A model generated the notes under the pieces. That model did no database searches. It was given only the letters and a program-made list of their open reading frames with translations, and had not been told where the DNA came from. Positions 24,431-36,690 of a stretch of 64,000 nucleotides of DNA are shown in pieces (within the stretch, counting starts at the first letter, position 1; the number at the start of each line of letters is the position of its first letter). A program made the translations under genes and the position numbers. Source of the DNA: Lenzites betulinus (Eukaryota > Basidiomycota > Agaricomycetes > Polyporales > Polyporaceae). The stretch spans positions 248,001 through 312,000 of the forward strand of contig JABYQU010000050.1 of NCBI GenBank assembly GCA_022264855.1. Direction: 5' to 3'.

Positions 24431-25760
24431 CCAATCGGTCGACGTCTTCTGCTGTCATTGCTGTTCCATCTATCCACATCGCTTGTTTGCTCGGCGTAAC
24501 TCGCTTCTCACTGTATAGTAGGCACATATTTCTCGTCGGCACCGCCGAATCCTGCATCTAAGTACCACTTTCTACAACGCATGGCTCTTCCCTGTACCTC
24601 TTGCAACTCATTTCGCCAACGCAACCCCGCATATCAAGTAAGAAATCAAGAAGGCCGCACACAATATCCTTGTTATGGCTGGTTGTGCAACGTTTTAGAG
24701 TCACCTACTTCGGCTATTGTGAGTTGATTGTTGTTCTCTTTTTGCATATGTTGGTTAACCATTTGCAAGCGGGCAGTCCTTACTGAGATGTAAGAACACC
24801 TGTCGTGGACAGCCTGAGAGGCAGTTCCTGATAGTTGTCGTGTTGATGATCGCTACTAATATTTATTTTGCATAAACCTGTTACGCACTGCCCATGCATG
24901 GCCCAGGACCCTTGTGAAGATCCCAGGATCATCACCGTGTGTAGCCGTATGTCCGTCAATACTGCCCTTAAAGTTCAATGTCGTCCGTACCTTGCTGACG
25001 ATCACCCCATCATGTACTGAACAGTCGAGGTACGGCCGCCTCCAGAAGTCAAGTTGTGCCAATCGCGGATCCTCGGCACTCTTCGACTCTCAAATTGGAC
25101 AATGAGGTGTCGGCGCGGGAAGAGAACACTTTCGATGAGCCAAAAATGCCGTTATCCCGTTGTTTGAGTTCGCGTTCTCATGATACCATCTGCCATCCTT
25201 TTTGCTTCGAAAAGCCGCCGGCTTCTTGTTCAGACATACGAAGTCGAGCATGCCTCAGGAACAGTCGTCGGTTTTTGGTTTACCACATTTCGACAATCGC
25301 GCCCTCTCGCGTCTCCGCCGCAGGATCCGCCGCCGCCGGCAGCCACAACGTGAATTCCGTCATTAAAGGCCAGCCAACTTGAACACGCAGGGGCGTTTCT
25401 TGATGATGGACGAAGAGATGAGCGGAGCGGCGGTCAGTGCTGATCTATTCCTGGACACCTGTCTGTGGGATCTTGCGCGCCGCATTATCAAGCCGCGTGC
25501 ATCGTTGGCAGTGGGCACCGCCTACTCTGGCAGCCCGGAGAACTTTCAAGCGGTACGTTATACTCGACACATCTCTGCGGAACACCTGTACCCCTTGCCC
25601 GTTTCTCAGCACGCTGCGGTCTTCGTACTGATTCTATCGGCGACACATAATCAAACTTTCATATAAAGGGCGGCGGACATATGCCATATGCCGCCCACTC
25701 CCCAACCCTTCCCTTGTTCCGTCGCCAGCCCTATCAAGACGCGGGTTGTCATATCACGAT
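24431..25760 (+). other. Spacer before P450-4
   Basis: No gene supported. An ORF at 25379-25552 ends at a GTACGT donor-like site and looks exon-like (MMDEEMSGAAVSADLF...), but I cannot find partner exons, so it is left as a possible gene relic. ATATAAAGGG at 25661-25670 is a good TATA box 100 bp before the P450-4 ATG. Confidence 0.4.
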
Positions 25761-28192
25761 ATGCTGCAGTACATAGTGGTCGCCTGTTTCCTATATGGCC
25801 TGTGGAAGTTCTTCAAGTGGGTATCAGCTCCGAAGTCGCCTCTCGACAACATTCATGGCCCGCCTTCACCTTCATGGCTCATGGGTAAGTTCCTCGCCCA
25901 GTTACAACATATCGAACATGCTGATCATATTGTTTCTGCGGTGTCAGGGAATATGATTCAATTCTATGAACAAAACGGATGGGGGTTCCACCACGAGCTT
26001 CAAACAAAATACGCTCCCATATCTCGAATCCAAGCGATGTTTGGTGTAAGTCACGGATCATTCAAGCTCGTCTATATTGTCCCTCGCTCATGTATACCCA
26101 CACGATAGCAACCAATGTTATACGTATATGACCCGGCAGCCATGAACACCATCGTGCTGAAAGACCGCCAGCAACATTTGCCCCTATTCGAGGAAGTCCC
26201 GTGGTTTATGAAGTGCGGTTGGTCGACGGCGTGAAACCCTGATCATTCTGACAGTTTCCTCGTGCGCTACAGTGTCGCTTTCGACAGCTTCGGCCCAGGC
26301 ATATTTTCCACGACGGGTGAGTAAGACGCACGGTCCACTGCTCAAACCGACGTTTGGTCTCACGCGGAGCATAACGTGCGATAGGGGAGGCCCACCGGAG
26401 ACAGCGAAAGATCTTGAGCCCGGTGTTCTCAACTAAGAACCTCAAAATCCTCACCCCGGTATTCTACGAGGTTGCTCACCGCGTGCGTAACGGATCTTGG
26501 TGGCTGCGCACAGGGGCGTATGCTTACATCCTTCCACCGAATAGCTCAATGCGGCCATCAAGACGCTCGTCACCTCCGGGGCGGAGGAAGTGGACATTGC
26601 TAAGTATATGGGTCGCGCAGCGCTGGAGCTTATCGGACAAGCTGCGCTCGGGCACTGTTTCGACCCGTTGACCGAGGAAGGCCACCACCCGTACGCGAAC
26701 GCTCTGAGATGTTACATGTGCGTGTCGTATCAGGATTCTCATGACCGATTAGCAAAGCTAACGTACCTATAGACCCGCCCTCACGGCCCTCACGAAGGAG
26801 ATACAGCTATACAACTTCGCGCGACCCCTTGTGCCGGTACCTCTACGAAGACCCCTCATGAACGCGGTACCCTCGCGACGCGTGAAGGAGCTCCTACGCG
26901 TACTCGACACGATGCACGAGAACGCTGTGCGGATATATACGGAGAAGAAGGATGCTCTCGAACTCGCCGACAAGACTGGCGACGAGGGAAACAGGGCAAA
27001 GGATCTTGTGACGCTCTTGCGTGAGTTTGCATTCTCAGATCTCCGGGTTCTTGTTGTTATAGATTTTCATGATGAACCTTCCTAGTCCGTGCGAACGCAG
27101 GAGCTTCTTCCGACGATGCGCTTCCCGAGGACGAGTTGATTGCTCAGCTTTCGTGCGTTCGATTTCCTCTGAAACCCATTCGATGCATTGATACGCTGCT
27201 CCCAGAACCATGATGTTCGCAGCAACCGATACAACCTCCAATGCTCTAACGCTCATCTTCGAGTGCCTCGCTAAGCACCCACAGGCTCAAGACAGGCTGC
27301 GGCAAGAGATCGTCGAATTGAAGAACCGCCACAACGGCGTCATTCCGTACGACGAGCTGATGTCCCTGCCGTACCTCGAAGCGGTGTGCTCAGAGACTAT
27401 GCGAGTGTATGTCCTGTCTCACCCATCGGCCAAAATAGTAAGCTAACACTACTTGAAGATATGTACCGACGCCACTTCGCGTCCGACAGTATGTCTCCTA
27501 CCCTTCCCTTCACATTGAACACGAACTTAATGCCACACAGAGCCCAAGCAGACGCTGTCCTCCCTCTCTCCCGCCCAATTACCGGGAAGGACGGATCCCA
27601 GATCGACTCCGTCGCCGTTCCAAAGGGCACCCTCGTCTTTGTCGCGGTGCAAGCCATCAACATCAACCCAGACATCTGGGGGCCGGACGGGCGGGAATGG
27701 CGCCCCGAACGCTGGCTCGAGCCGCTCCCCGAGACCGTCGCGGCAGCGAAGATCCCCGGGGCGCAAGCTAATATGTACGTTCTACAACTCTACCACCGGC
27801 AGTAGTAGCGTCCATTCGAGGAGTGCGGGCTGACGCTATGTGCTGTTAGCATGACGTTCTACGGAGGCGGCCGAGGGTGCATGTGAGTATATTTCCTCAT
27901 GCGTACCTGTACGTTCCATTCACGATGCACGATCGCTGACCGCGAATCCAGGGGCTTCAAGTTCGCACAGATCGAGATGAGTGCGTACCTGCCGCGGGTC
28001 TTGTATTGATCTGAGTCCGCGCTAATTACTGGGCATCTACCAGAGGTTATCCTCGCGGAGCTTCTCTCGACATTCCGGTTCGAGACGACGGACGCGCCTA
28101 TCGTGTGGAAGCTTGCGGAGGTGATCTTCCCCACCGTCGGCGCTGAAGCGTGGCAACCGGGATACCCCATGAAGGTCACGCTGGTTGAGTAG
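25761..28192 (+). CDS. Cytochrome P450 monooxygenase 4 (tandem array)
   Basis: An intact 14-exon paralogue, the most diverged of the four. The anchor is MLQYIVVACFLYGLWKFF. The I-helix AATDTTSN and PERW are present; ExxR is ETMR. The haem loop is FYGGGRGCMG on the 33-nt exon 27850-27882, with Tyr replacing the Trp of the other three. One acceptor is AAG (before the YVPTPLRVR exon). Chain length is about 545 residues, ending VTLVE. Tandem duplication with later divergence is the simplest history. Confidence 0.87.
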
Positions 28193-28549
28193 GGTCGAGG
28201 TCAATGGGGCACGTAGTAGTTTTCAGTGCGGTCTCTCAGGCGCGACCGTGAACGTGATTCCGGTACGATATAGACACTGAGGCGATGATACCGACGTGAG
28301 AGGCATCTTATATATGCACAGCAGACAGATGTATTTCCTATGTATTTATACTATTTATACAACACTTCAGAACCCCAAAGTCGTGCTCGTAAGTCGGACA
28401 CCAGCACTCCTCACGTTGCTACACGAACGTAAATGCGAAAGATCGAGTAAACAGCCAGGCATTATCAAAGAAATCGGAAAAGAAAGCTTAGAAATCCAAC
28501 AGACTTTTGGTCTATCATCTGCGGTGAACGCCCGTGTCGAGCGCTCTGC
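28193..28549. other. Convergent 3' region of P450-4 and hydrophobin 4
   Basis: 357 bp between convergent stops, AT-richer than the flanks (28290-28380). No gene seen. Confidence 0.5.
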
Positions 28550-29884
28550 CTACGCCGCCGTCGCCTCCACGGCCGGCTCCTCCGAGACTAACCCGAACGG
28601 CAGCGAGATCGGCAAGCCAAGCAGGCCTCCAGAGGTCGTCGGGGCCGGAGCTGGAGCCGGGGTCGGGGTCGGGGTCGGAGCGGGGTTGCCGCCCAAAATC
28701 GGTGGAAGGGTGATGGGCAGCCCGAGCAGGCCTCCGGAACTTGTCGTCGGGGCTGGAGCCGGGGCCGGAGAGGGGTTGCCGCCCAGGATGGGCGGAAGGC
28801 TGATAGGCAGTCCCAAGAGGCCTCCGCTGGAAGTGGTCGGCGCGGGGGCGGGGTCGCCGCCCAAGATGGGCGGAAGAGTGATGGGAAGCCCGAGCAGACC
28901 ACCAGAAGTCGTCGGGGTCGGAGCTGGGTCGCCACCCAAGATGGGAGGAAGAGTGATAGGCAGCCCCAGCAATCCGCCAGAGGTCGTCGGTGCCGGGTCT
29001 CCGCCCAATCCAGGGAGGGAGATCGGGATAGGGAGCCCGAGCAAGCCCGACGACGTGGGAGAAGGATCGCCGCCTAGAATTGGGGGGAGGGAAGGCAAGG
29101 GAAGCCCGAGAAGACCGGAGGATGTCGGGGTGGGACCACCCAAGATGGGCGGAAGGGTGATGGGCAGGCCCAGCAGACCACCAGAGGTGGTCGGGTCTCC
29201 GCCTAGGATGGGGGGCAGGGAGGGGAGAGGAAGGCCGAGCAGGCCGCCGCTCGACGACGGGTCGCCGCCCAAGATCGGCGGAAGCGAGATGGGCAGCGGC
29301 AGGGAGAGTGGGATCGTCGGGAGGGGGAGCGGCAATGAAGGGAGTGTGATGGTAGGGAGCGCAAGTACCTCTTGACAGCCTTCTGCAACTAGGTTAAGCA
29401 CTATAGATGAAGTCAGTGGCTGAGGACCCGAAACATATGCACAGATTGACGTACGGTTTTCTTGGCAACACAAGGGTGTACCACCCGCGATGCTGTAAAC
29501 ATCACAGTAAGCGGCAGTTTATCAGTCTGGTTAACAAGACTTTGTATACCATTCATTCCCAAGAATGTCAAGATCCGTTGCCGGGCTACACAACAGGCCT
29601 GCGAACGGGCCAAGGGTAGGGATGGGAATGGGCGCTGAGATCGGCAACAGTGTCGTGAAGCTGTCATCGAGAACAGGCAACGTGAGCACCATATCGCAGC
29701 ACTCCACGTTTAGGAGACAGCTGGCGAGCGGGATAGTCAGCGTATCATCCCTCCCCTTCAGCGATCCCACATCGACGGGCGTCGGCGGGGGAGTAATGAC
29801 CGGCTCGGGCGGCGGCATTGGCGCAGGCTTCGCCGACGCTTGGAGCGCGACCGCGAGGCTAATGAGAGCAGTGAGGGCGTGCAT
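28550..29884 (-). CDS. Class I hydrophobin 4 with repetitive C-terminal domain
   Basis: Three exons (29884-29550, 29492-29455, 29400-28550) encode 407 residues. Signal peptide: MHALTALISLAVALQASA, then a Pro-rich stretch. The core cysteines appear in hydrophobin order: SCLLNVECC, LLC, NEC (Cys split by intron 1), LCC, EGC. The second exon is exactly 38 nt with the same phases as in hydrophobins 1-3. After the eighth cysteine there is a tail of about 270 residues made of about nine units related to LLGLPITLPPILGGDPAP plus Thr/Ser/Pro spacers that lengthen towards the C-terminus. C3-C4 contains extra Pro/Ile residues. A CATAAAAGG box (about 29953-29961, minus) lies 70 bp upstream. The layout (core first, repeat tail after) is unusual for hydrophobins. 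Confidence 0.85.
28591..29290 (-). repeat. Coding tandem repeat, about 66-105 bp units
   Basis: About nine complete units and one partial. Each encodes LLGLP(I/L)xLPPILGG(D/N)P plus a spacer that grows from SSSGG to a run of alternating Ala-Pro/Thr-Pro. On the plus strand the repeat is visible as (G/C)GCCCAAGAT(G/C)GGCGGAAG every 60-100 bp. Confidence 0.85.
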
Positions 29885-30976
29885 CTCAGAAAAGAAGAGT
29901 GGAGCACAAGCAGACTTGGGTGCGTGAGGTAAACAAACGAGGTCCTTGCCTCCTTTTATGCCGCGGCGACCCATCCCTGAGACGCCAAGCTCGACGATGA
30001 CGATGACGGCCGTCCGTCCCCCACGCTGAAGCTTGAGAACGCCGCTGCGACGATCTTCTAATGCAGGACGCCCGGACGTGTCCCTCCCGGGGGCTGAACG
30101 GTTGAGCGCAGTGACGCACACGGGCGACCTTCGCTCGCGAACTGCGCGCGCGAGGGCCCTGTCTGCGAATTAGCGGGCAGAATGCAGTTGGACAGATGCG
30201 ACTGAATAGACACGGAGCCCTGCCAGGCGATATTAAGGGATGAGCGGAAGAAGCACAGCAGACGATGTGAGGACTTACGGCAAATGCTCGCCTCCCGGTC
30301 CCCACCCTGTGTTCGGAGAATCTTATGCCGCGCACTCCGATCATGCATGTGTCATTATAGTCGAGGGTATTTCATTGTGTGTGAGAATGCTGTGCTCGGG
30401 GTGGGCAGAGATTCATCCAGAGACACAGTTGGTGGGACGGGCAGTGGGATTGGAGGCGTACCGTGATCCTAGGGCGTGCCGAGCTCCGAGGAGGGCCACG
30501 GAACGAGACATAGACACCAGGTTAGGTCGCAGAGCAAGCGGGACTATCGAACAGCGATCGGGTCTTCGTAACTACCGAGGGTTAGTCAAGGGTGTCCAAG
30601 GATGGCGCATGACCCGCGGAGCAGAAAATGTGCCTGTTGCATGAGGACAGATCGGATGGAAAGCCTTATGAACCTCTAGACGGTCACCTCGCGGCTCAAC
30701 GTCGTATGCGAAGACGGCCTTCGTCGTGTGAAGTGACGCAGGGTGTATACCTATGTTGTAGTCGTGGAAGATGCTCGTCATGGAGAAGGCAAGTCATAGC
30801 GGAGGGAGAGCGGATAACGGGATCCGGGGATTGTATGTCAAGTTTCGGAACTTCCTGGCAGTCTATTCGTGGTCCATGAGGGAATGACGATGAGGGTCCT
30901 CGGAAGACGGTCCCATGGAGGTAGGTTATCGGACTCCCTTTCTCCCCGGGAGTTGATAGCTTAACTCAGAGCAAGC
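29885..30976. other. Intergenic, hydrophobin 4 promoter side
   Basis: Beyond the CATAAAAGG box at 29953-29961 I see nothing that supports a gene. The ORFs are short and lack splice partners. Confidence 0.45.
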
Positions 30977-31188
30977 TCAACCTCGAACGAAGCAATGGTG
31001 TTCTGGCACATTGACACTGTCGAGTGAAGTCGTCAGGCTTTACGCGGGGGACAATGAGATGGGAATACTTACCGGGGGTTCTGGATACCGAAAAGGTCGC
31101 GGCTGCTCCTAGAGCGGCCGCGCCCACTAAAAATCTCACGCCGGAAGAACCCAGCAATCGTGCTGACGATTGGCTGGATAGTCTCCAT
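30977..31188 (-). CDS. Possible 51-residue protein
   Basis: Exon 31188-31073 (ATG, METIQPIVSTIAGFFRREIF...) ends at a strong GTAAGTATTCCC donor. A CACTCGACAG acceptor opens the second exon, 31016-30977, in frame, ending HHCFVRG and TGA. The first 20 residues are amphipathic, the middle is Arg/Ser-rich. A Cys five residues from the end is not a CaaX box, so a mating pheromone is not supported. The 56-bp intron with consensus ends is the main evidence; the gene may continue into further exons if another splice form is used. Confidence 0.3.
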
Positions 31189-31690
31189 GCATAAGATGCC
31201 TAGCTTGAGAACTCATAGTTCCTGAGGAAACCGATGGCATCCACGTTACGACTTAAAAACCTCGGTATGCACATCCGCCTGATGATTGTAGTGGTACATC
31301 CGAGGCGCTACTGTGAAATGATAAGAATTCATTGTTATTCTGGTGCTTCAAAAGAACTTGCAAGAGACCAAATGACTTACGTGGATGCAGGAATGGGAAT
31401 TTAGCAAGGAAAACTGCACGCCCTGAGGTTGGTTGACGGAAGAAGGCAAGTGTGGCATAGGCCGCCGGGTGCAGTCGGTACCACCACGTCGTGGCGCACA
31501 ACGACGAAGGCCGCTATTCGCTTCCCAGTAACCCTAACCCAGACTGTGGTTGTTTCCTCCCACCACCGTCTGGTCTCAAATCTAAAGATGTGAGAAATTA
31601 AGAGCAATTACAGTACGAAGGAGTGAACCCTGAATGGTAGAAAGGGGCGTTATACATAGAAACCTCCCTGATCTTCCAACCTTGACAATT
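31189..31690. other. Intergenic, nothing recognised
   Basis: AT-richer stretch downstream of the membrane-protein gene. No supported feature. Confidence 0.4.
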
Positions 31691-33505
31691 TCACGCGATA
31701 CCTGACTCATTCTCAGTGCTCCTCCTCAGAGTACTCGACGACCTCGGCACTGACAAAGGTACGTCTGTAACGTCCACCGTCAACATCCGAAACGCCTTCA
31801 TCAAGTCCTCGCACTCACCCTGTCTATCTAGCGCGACAGAACTTGAATCGAGCAGTGTTCCTCCGGCCCAGGGCTCTTGTTCACCCTCATGCCCTCCGAT
31901 CGTTGCATCTGCGGAGCTAGGGCCACCCCCAGGTTCCGCCCAATACACATCCCCATCTCCAAAAAGGGAGTCGATCCTCGTCGACGCGCCGAACACACTG
32001 AAGTCGAGCTGCATCGACCCCAATGTCTGCGTGCCAAGCTCGGCCGACGCCACGTTGGCCGCCTGTAGATCGAGCAGGAAACGACAGATGAAGATTGCCG
32101 TTACTCTGTACATTGGTCGAAACGAAATGAGGGATGAAACAGCTAGAGAAGGCGAGAAGTCACATACGGGGCAGATATATTCGTGATGTAGCTCGCTTGT
32201 TTGGCTGCAGATTCGTTCTACGACCAAACACGATAGTCAGCTAAATTTGAGGACTGTACTGCAGAGAAAAACGCACCGAGACCCTGCCCAGAACCACCAC
32301 GAGGATGTTGAGGGCAAGCAGGACGCTGACGAAAGATGTCAACCAGGTTCGTGTACTGGACACTTGTGGCTTACACGAAGTACATCAGCCCTGTCGTGTA
32401 GATGCCGTTCATCAATGATGATCGTACGTGTCATTAGGACGAGAACGCGCACCATTGTACAACAAAACGTTGCTCAAGGACAATCTGTTACTGCGCCGTA
32501 TAGCGAATGGCACGTCTCTCTGCCATGTTGCCACAACAGTCACCACGACGAGTATCAAATCTGCAACGATCAGAGTCGCTCGCGCTACTACAGAAACTTG
32601 GACAACAGTTTAGTCAGTATCAACAGTCAACAGTATGTCTGGAGCTGTGTGAACATACATCTGTCGCTGGGAAATCAGTGCTTGAATGGGTCTGATAGAC
32701 AGAGAAGGGCGCACATAATATCCTGTTTCTGCGTGATAAAAATCTCCTCATTGCAACCAACAGGAAAGTCGTTTGCGCCAGTTATGCCGTATCCGAATAA
32801 AGACTGCGGACATTTTTATTAACTCTGCTAGGCTCGGCAGCGTAGAACTTACAAGATTGACAGCAGCTGGGCCGAGTGATAGCAGTAGGACCAGTGCTGA
32901 GAGCACCCAGTTCTTCCCACTTAACGCGAAGACACGCAACGCAGACAGCACTGAAACGCGTTTAATGACTAAATTTAGAACAAATCATGCGCGAGGCTAC
33001 TCACCTCCCCACGGGATGTACTGCAAAGAAGTGAAAGCGAACTGCGTCTTCACGAAAAGTGCACAGCTGTCGATTATCGATGTCTTAGTCTTCATTGGGC
33101 GACATTACTATCAGGGGCCTACCTCTGAGTTTTGTTATATCAGCGTCATAACACCATGCTACACCGCTTCTACAGCTAAGCCGAAGGACAAACACGCACC
33201 GAGTTCGAAAGATGTGCGAAAACACTAGGCAAGCCTAGAACGACGTAATCGACGAGCGTCCAATATCGAATGAAGAAGAAGAGAACAGATGCTCCTCTTG
33301 CTTGCGGCTTCCAGAAAAGCCGGACCTCTTGGTCGAGCGTGATCGCATACTCGTACAGCAGCAAAACTGCAAGATACGCGTTAGCTGTACCCCACAGGCC
33401 AACTTGGATGCACGAGCGGAGATGAGCTTCACCTGCTACCGCGACTACTATGTACCCCTCCACAACCCTATATGCGTATATCATATCAGTTCGAAAAGAA
33501 CTCAT
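31691..33505 (-). CDS. Multi-pass membrane protein, DUF6533 type
   Basis: This matches the very large basidiomycete family of seven-helix proteins of unknown function that carry the DUF6533 domain. The N-terminal exon (ATG at 33505) has LLLYEYAITLDQEVRLFW followed by a helix FFFIRYWTLVDYVVLGLP. Later exons carry IPWGVLSALRVFALSGKNW, a helix LSALVLLLSLGPAAVNL, ARATLIVADLILVVVTVVATW, LLALNILVVVLG, and the C-terminal hallmark AIFICRFLLDLQAAN, then an acidic Ser/Gly-rich cytoplasmic tail ending at 31691. About nine exons. The junctions around 32950-33170 and 32620-32760 could not all be phased by hand, so one or two small exons are uncertain and a local defect is possible. Confidence 0.7.
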
Positions 33506-34370
33506 TAGGCGGCGAAGGAGGGATCAAACACACTTAGAGTTGTATTGTTGGACGATCTCATCGACGTCCGGGCCATCTGGAGAAGACATCTTTCAGGCAC
33601 CGTGGCAGGCCTCTCTGTGCATGTGCCAGGCGACACGTCGAGGGTGAGGATAGACGTTGGGAGAAGAGAGGAGTTATCTATCGCCGTAACGTGCTCCCCG
33701 CTCGCTTATGAATCGTCTTCTGGTGTTGTAGCAGTGCCGCCGGTGGTACGAAAATCCGTTCGGGCTGATTTTATATGCGCTTCTGGTGGGATGGATGATC
33801 ATGATATGAGCTCAACAGAAGATCCATGCTACCCGCAGGTCGCCGGTGGGTTCCGACATTCGTCCTTTCCAACGTTGCACTTGACTCGGGTGAGCACCGA
33901 AGGACAGATTTGTGCCACTGTCTTTTCGATGGTATCCTCTAGCATCCACAGATCGCATGAACATGAGGTTCGTGTCAAGGAGGCACTGAGCATGACACAT
34001 GAACAGCAAGAGTGTTGACTCGGAAACATCCGCAGGCGCAGCTGCCAAAAGCTATTTGAAAACCGGAAGGTTAGAACCGTTAGATACGAAATCCTCGGTC
34101 AGCAGCTGCGTTCGAGCATATAAGCTCGGCCATAGATGATGCCAGACGTACTTTTCCAGCCTTGAGTATTTGGATTGGGGCCTCATCGGTACCAATGTCT
34201 CTCCTCCTTAGTGGTTGTCGACGTGGTCTGATAGTCATTTATTTGATTTTGAACGCTGGCGATGAGGAGGGACGGGTACAGCCACTGACGCGTCGAAAGA
34301 TCTGAATCGGGCACATGCAATGCGACGCGTCCGAGCGTCTAGCTAGTGCACGATCTTGTTTCGCTTCGTG
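33506..34370. other. Divergent intergenic region
   Basis: Lies between the minus-strand membrane protein and the plus-strand WD40 gene. A 474-bp open frame at 33545-34018 lacks an ATG start and family similarity, so no gene is called. Confidence 0.45.
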
Positions 34371-36690
34371 ATGGACTTCACAGAAATCTACAAACAAACG
34401 GCGTCCCTCGTCGCCTTCAGCCCAGGAACACACTTCCTTCTCACTGCAGCTCAGGACCGTCTCATAATTCGTCGCTCAGACTCGTTCGAGATCGCCCGCT
34501 CCTGGCTCGTCGATACTTCCCCATCACCTACTTCCGCCGCGCTTGCCTCCACAAACACCAAGCAGAAAGGACGCGTCGAAGAGGCCACGAACTGGATCAC
34601 TCACGCGGCATGGTCCTGCGACTCTGAATACGTCTTAGCCGCGTGCACAAAGACCGGCGTTGTGTCGGCCTTCAAGCTCAGAGACGAGACTTGGACGGCG
34701 CGCATCGAAGCAGGTGCTGAGGGGCTCGTCAAGGCGGAGTGGGCTCCCGATGGACGCACTATACTGTGCTTTTCTGAGTGGGGCGTGAGTGAAACCTTTC
34801 CGTGTGTCTACGTCGCTGGCTTAGCAGCAGCAACGGGTGGCATGGCGGTGTAGCTGAGAGTCACCATGTGGTCTCTTGTCACTGGCGCTGCAACACATAT
34901 CCAATACCCCATCCATCCCGATCGCGGTATGTTACCTGTCCTAGTCCAAGAAGCCTATTTCTATCACGACGTGCATCTGTCCATGCTTGCACGCGGAAAC
35001 CAAAGTGTGAACAGCGCGTAACGCGATTTTTTCTCGCTCCTTTGCAGATGCATTCAGAATGCGGCGGCCGGGAAAAGACACGCTACCTTTTGACAGAGTT
35101 TTTGTGTGATTGATGTGTACCGGGGTGTAGCGTTGAGAGACCGCCTCACCCCCTACACATACCACCTAAGTGTGTCGGCGAGACAGGTGTACATTATGTG
35201 CAGAGTCTTTGAGCTTCTTTGCAGCACCGATAATGCAGCCCAAGAATACTGACTCACACTTGCAGGCTACGCATACCGCAAAGACGCGCGATACTTTGTC
35301 CTAGCAGAACGACACAAGTCTAAAGATACTTTGGGCGTGTATGACGCCCAGGAAGCCTATCGTCTAGTCCGCGTACGCATTCTCGCATCTGTGTTTGAAT
35401 ATTGAATGCTCGTGACACTGCAATCAACAGCATTTTCCCCTACCAACATCCTCCCTCGCGTCCGTATCTCTTTCACCTACCGGCAACTGCCTCGCAATCT
35501 GGGAAGGTCCGTTGGAGGTCAGTCACTCTCGCAACTTGCTAGGATACCTGCTTTAACTTGAAGATTATTCTATCTAGTTCAAACTGTACATCGTCTCACT
35601 TGCAGGGAACGTCCTCGGATCATTCTCACCGGAGCAAGACCCTGGATTCGGTATTCGAAAGGTCTCATGGCATCCGTCGGGCATGTTCCTCGCCGTGGCT
35701 GGTTCGGACGACAAGGTAAGTTCTCTGCTTTGGATAATCGCAAGTGAGCGACCGTGTTGAGTGCGCGTATAGGTGTACATTCTGGAGAGCCTGACATGGA
35801 ATCCTATCGCCACACTGGACCTACCAACGCGAACACCGGCTGGAGTCGTACGTGACCTTCCCATCCTAGGTCTCTAATACACTCATCCGGTGTCCAATCA
35901 GCACATATGGCGAGAACCAGCAGGCTGGCTCGAAGCGACACATGGCCGCGGATTCCTATCCTGTGCGTCACCTCGACTTCCCTCACGTGCCCCTTCTCAC
36001 ATCTTGACCCACGCAGACGAACGCATACAGTCTCCCGTCTCCCTCCCCACCACCTCTTCGCAAGTACGCTCCAAGCCAGCCAAGCCCGCATCCAGCGCCC
36101 GCCCCGCGCCCGCGACCCCCCGCGGCGCCTCGGGTACGACCCAGCTCGCATTCAACACCTCTGGCACCCTCCTCCTCATCCGTTCCGCTGCCATGCCCAC
36201 CGCTGTCCTTCTCTACGACTTCCCCCTTCCCTCATCCGCCTCCCAGCCGCCTGCCCCCGCAACCTCGTCCACGCGGAGCACCCCCGCAGAGCCACTCGTC
36301 CCGCGGCTCCGCACCGTTCTGCTGCACACCGCACCTGTGAGCGCTGCGCGGTGGAACCCGGAGCCCGGGCGCGCCGGCCGGCTCGCGCTCGCGTGTGGCA
36401 GCCAGAGTGTGTACATATGGAGCGACGAGTGGGTGTTCGAGCCCGACTCTAACCCGCACGGTGCGGCGGGGGAGGAGGATGCGGAGGTCGCAGAGTGTGT
36501 CGGCGTCCCAGCGCGTGAGTTCTTTCTGCACTCTGTTCTGCGTATGCCTGTCGATGACCCAACTGACGAGTCATTCACAGAGAAATTTGCGGCGCGGGAC
36601 GTGCGCTGGGCGCCAGATGGGAAGGCAATGATCCTGCTCGACGAGGACACGTTCTGCTGCGCTTGTGAGGTCGAGGAGGAGGGGTCATAA
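34371..36690 (+). CDS. WDR8/WRAP73-like WD40 protein
   Basis: A beta-propeller protein. In fission yeast the orthologue forms the Msd1-Wdr8-Pkl1 complex that holds spindle microtubule minus ends at the pole; in animals WRAP73 is centrosomal. Nine exons (34371-34784, 34854-34926, 35266-35372, 35431-35517, 35578-35715, 35773-35847, 35902-35962, 36017-36514, 36581-36690) give 520 residues with consistent phases. Diagnostic blocks: MDFTEIYKQTASLVAFSPG at the start, GLVKAEWAPDGRTIL, LRVTMWSL, FVLAERHKSKDTLGVYD, GIRKVSWHPSGMFLAVAGSDDKV, and LTWNPIATLDL. A Ser/Pro-rich insertion near the seventh exon is longer than in animals. The start is the first ATG and fits the family N-terminus. Role is inferred from the family. 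Confidence 0.88.

Noticed and set aside
25379..25552. Exon-like ORF before P450-4
   Set aside because: Ends at a donor-like site but no partner exon was found; left as a possible relic.
30977..31188. Mating pheromone precursor
   Set aside because: The Cys is five residues from the end with no CaaX box.
33545..34018. 474-bp open frame on the plus strand
   Set aside because: Begins with TTG, no recognised domain, lies in a divergent promoter region.
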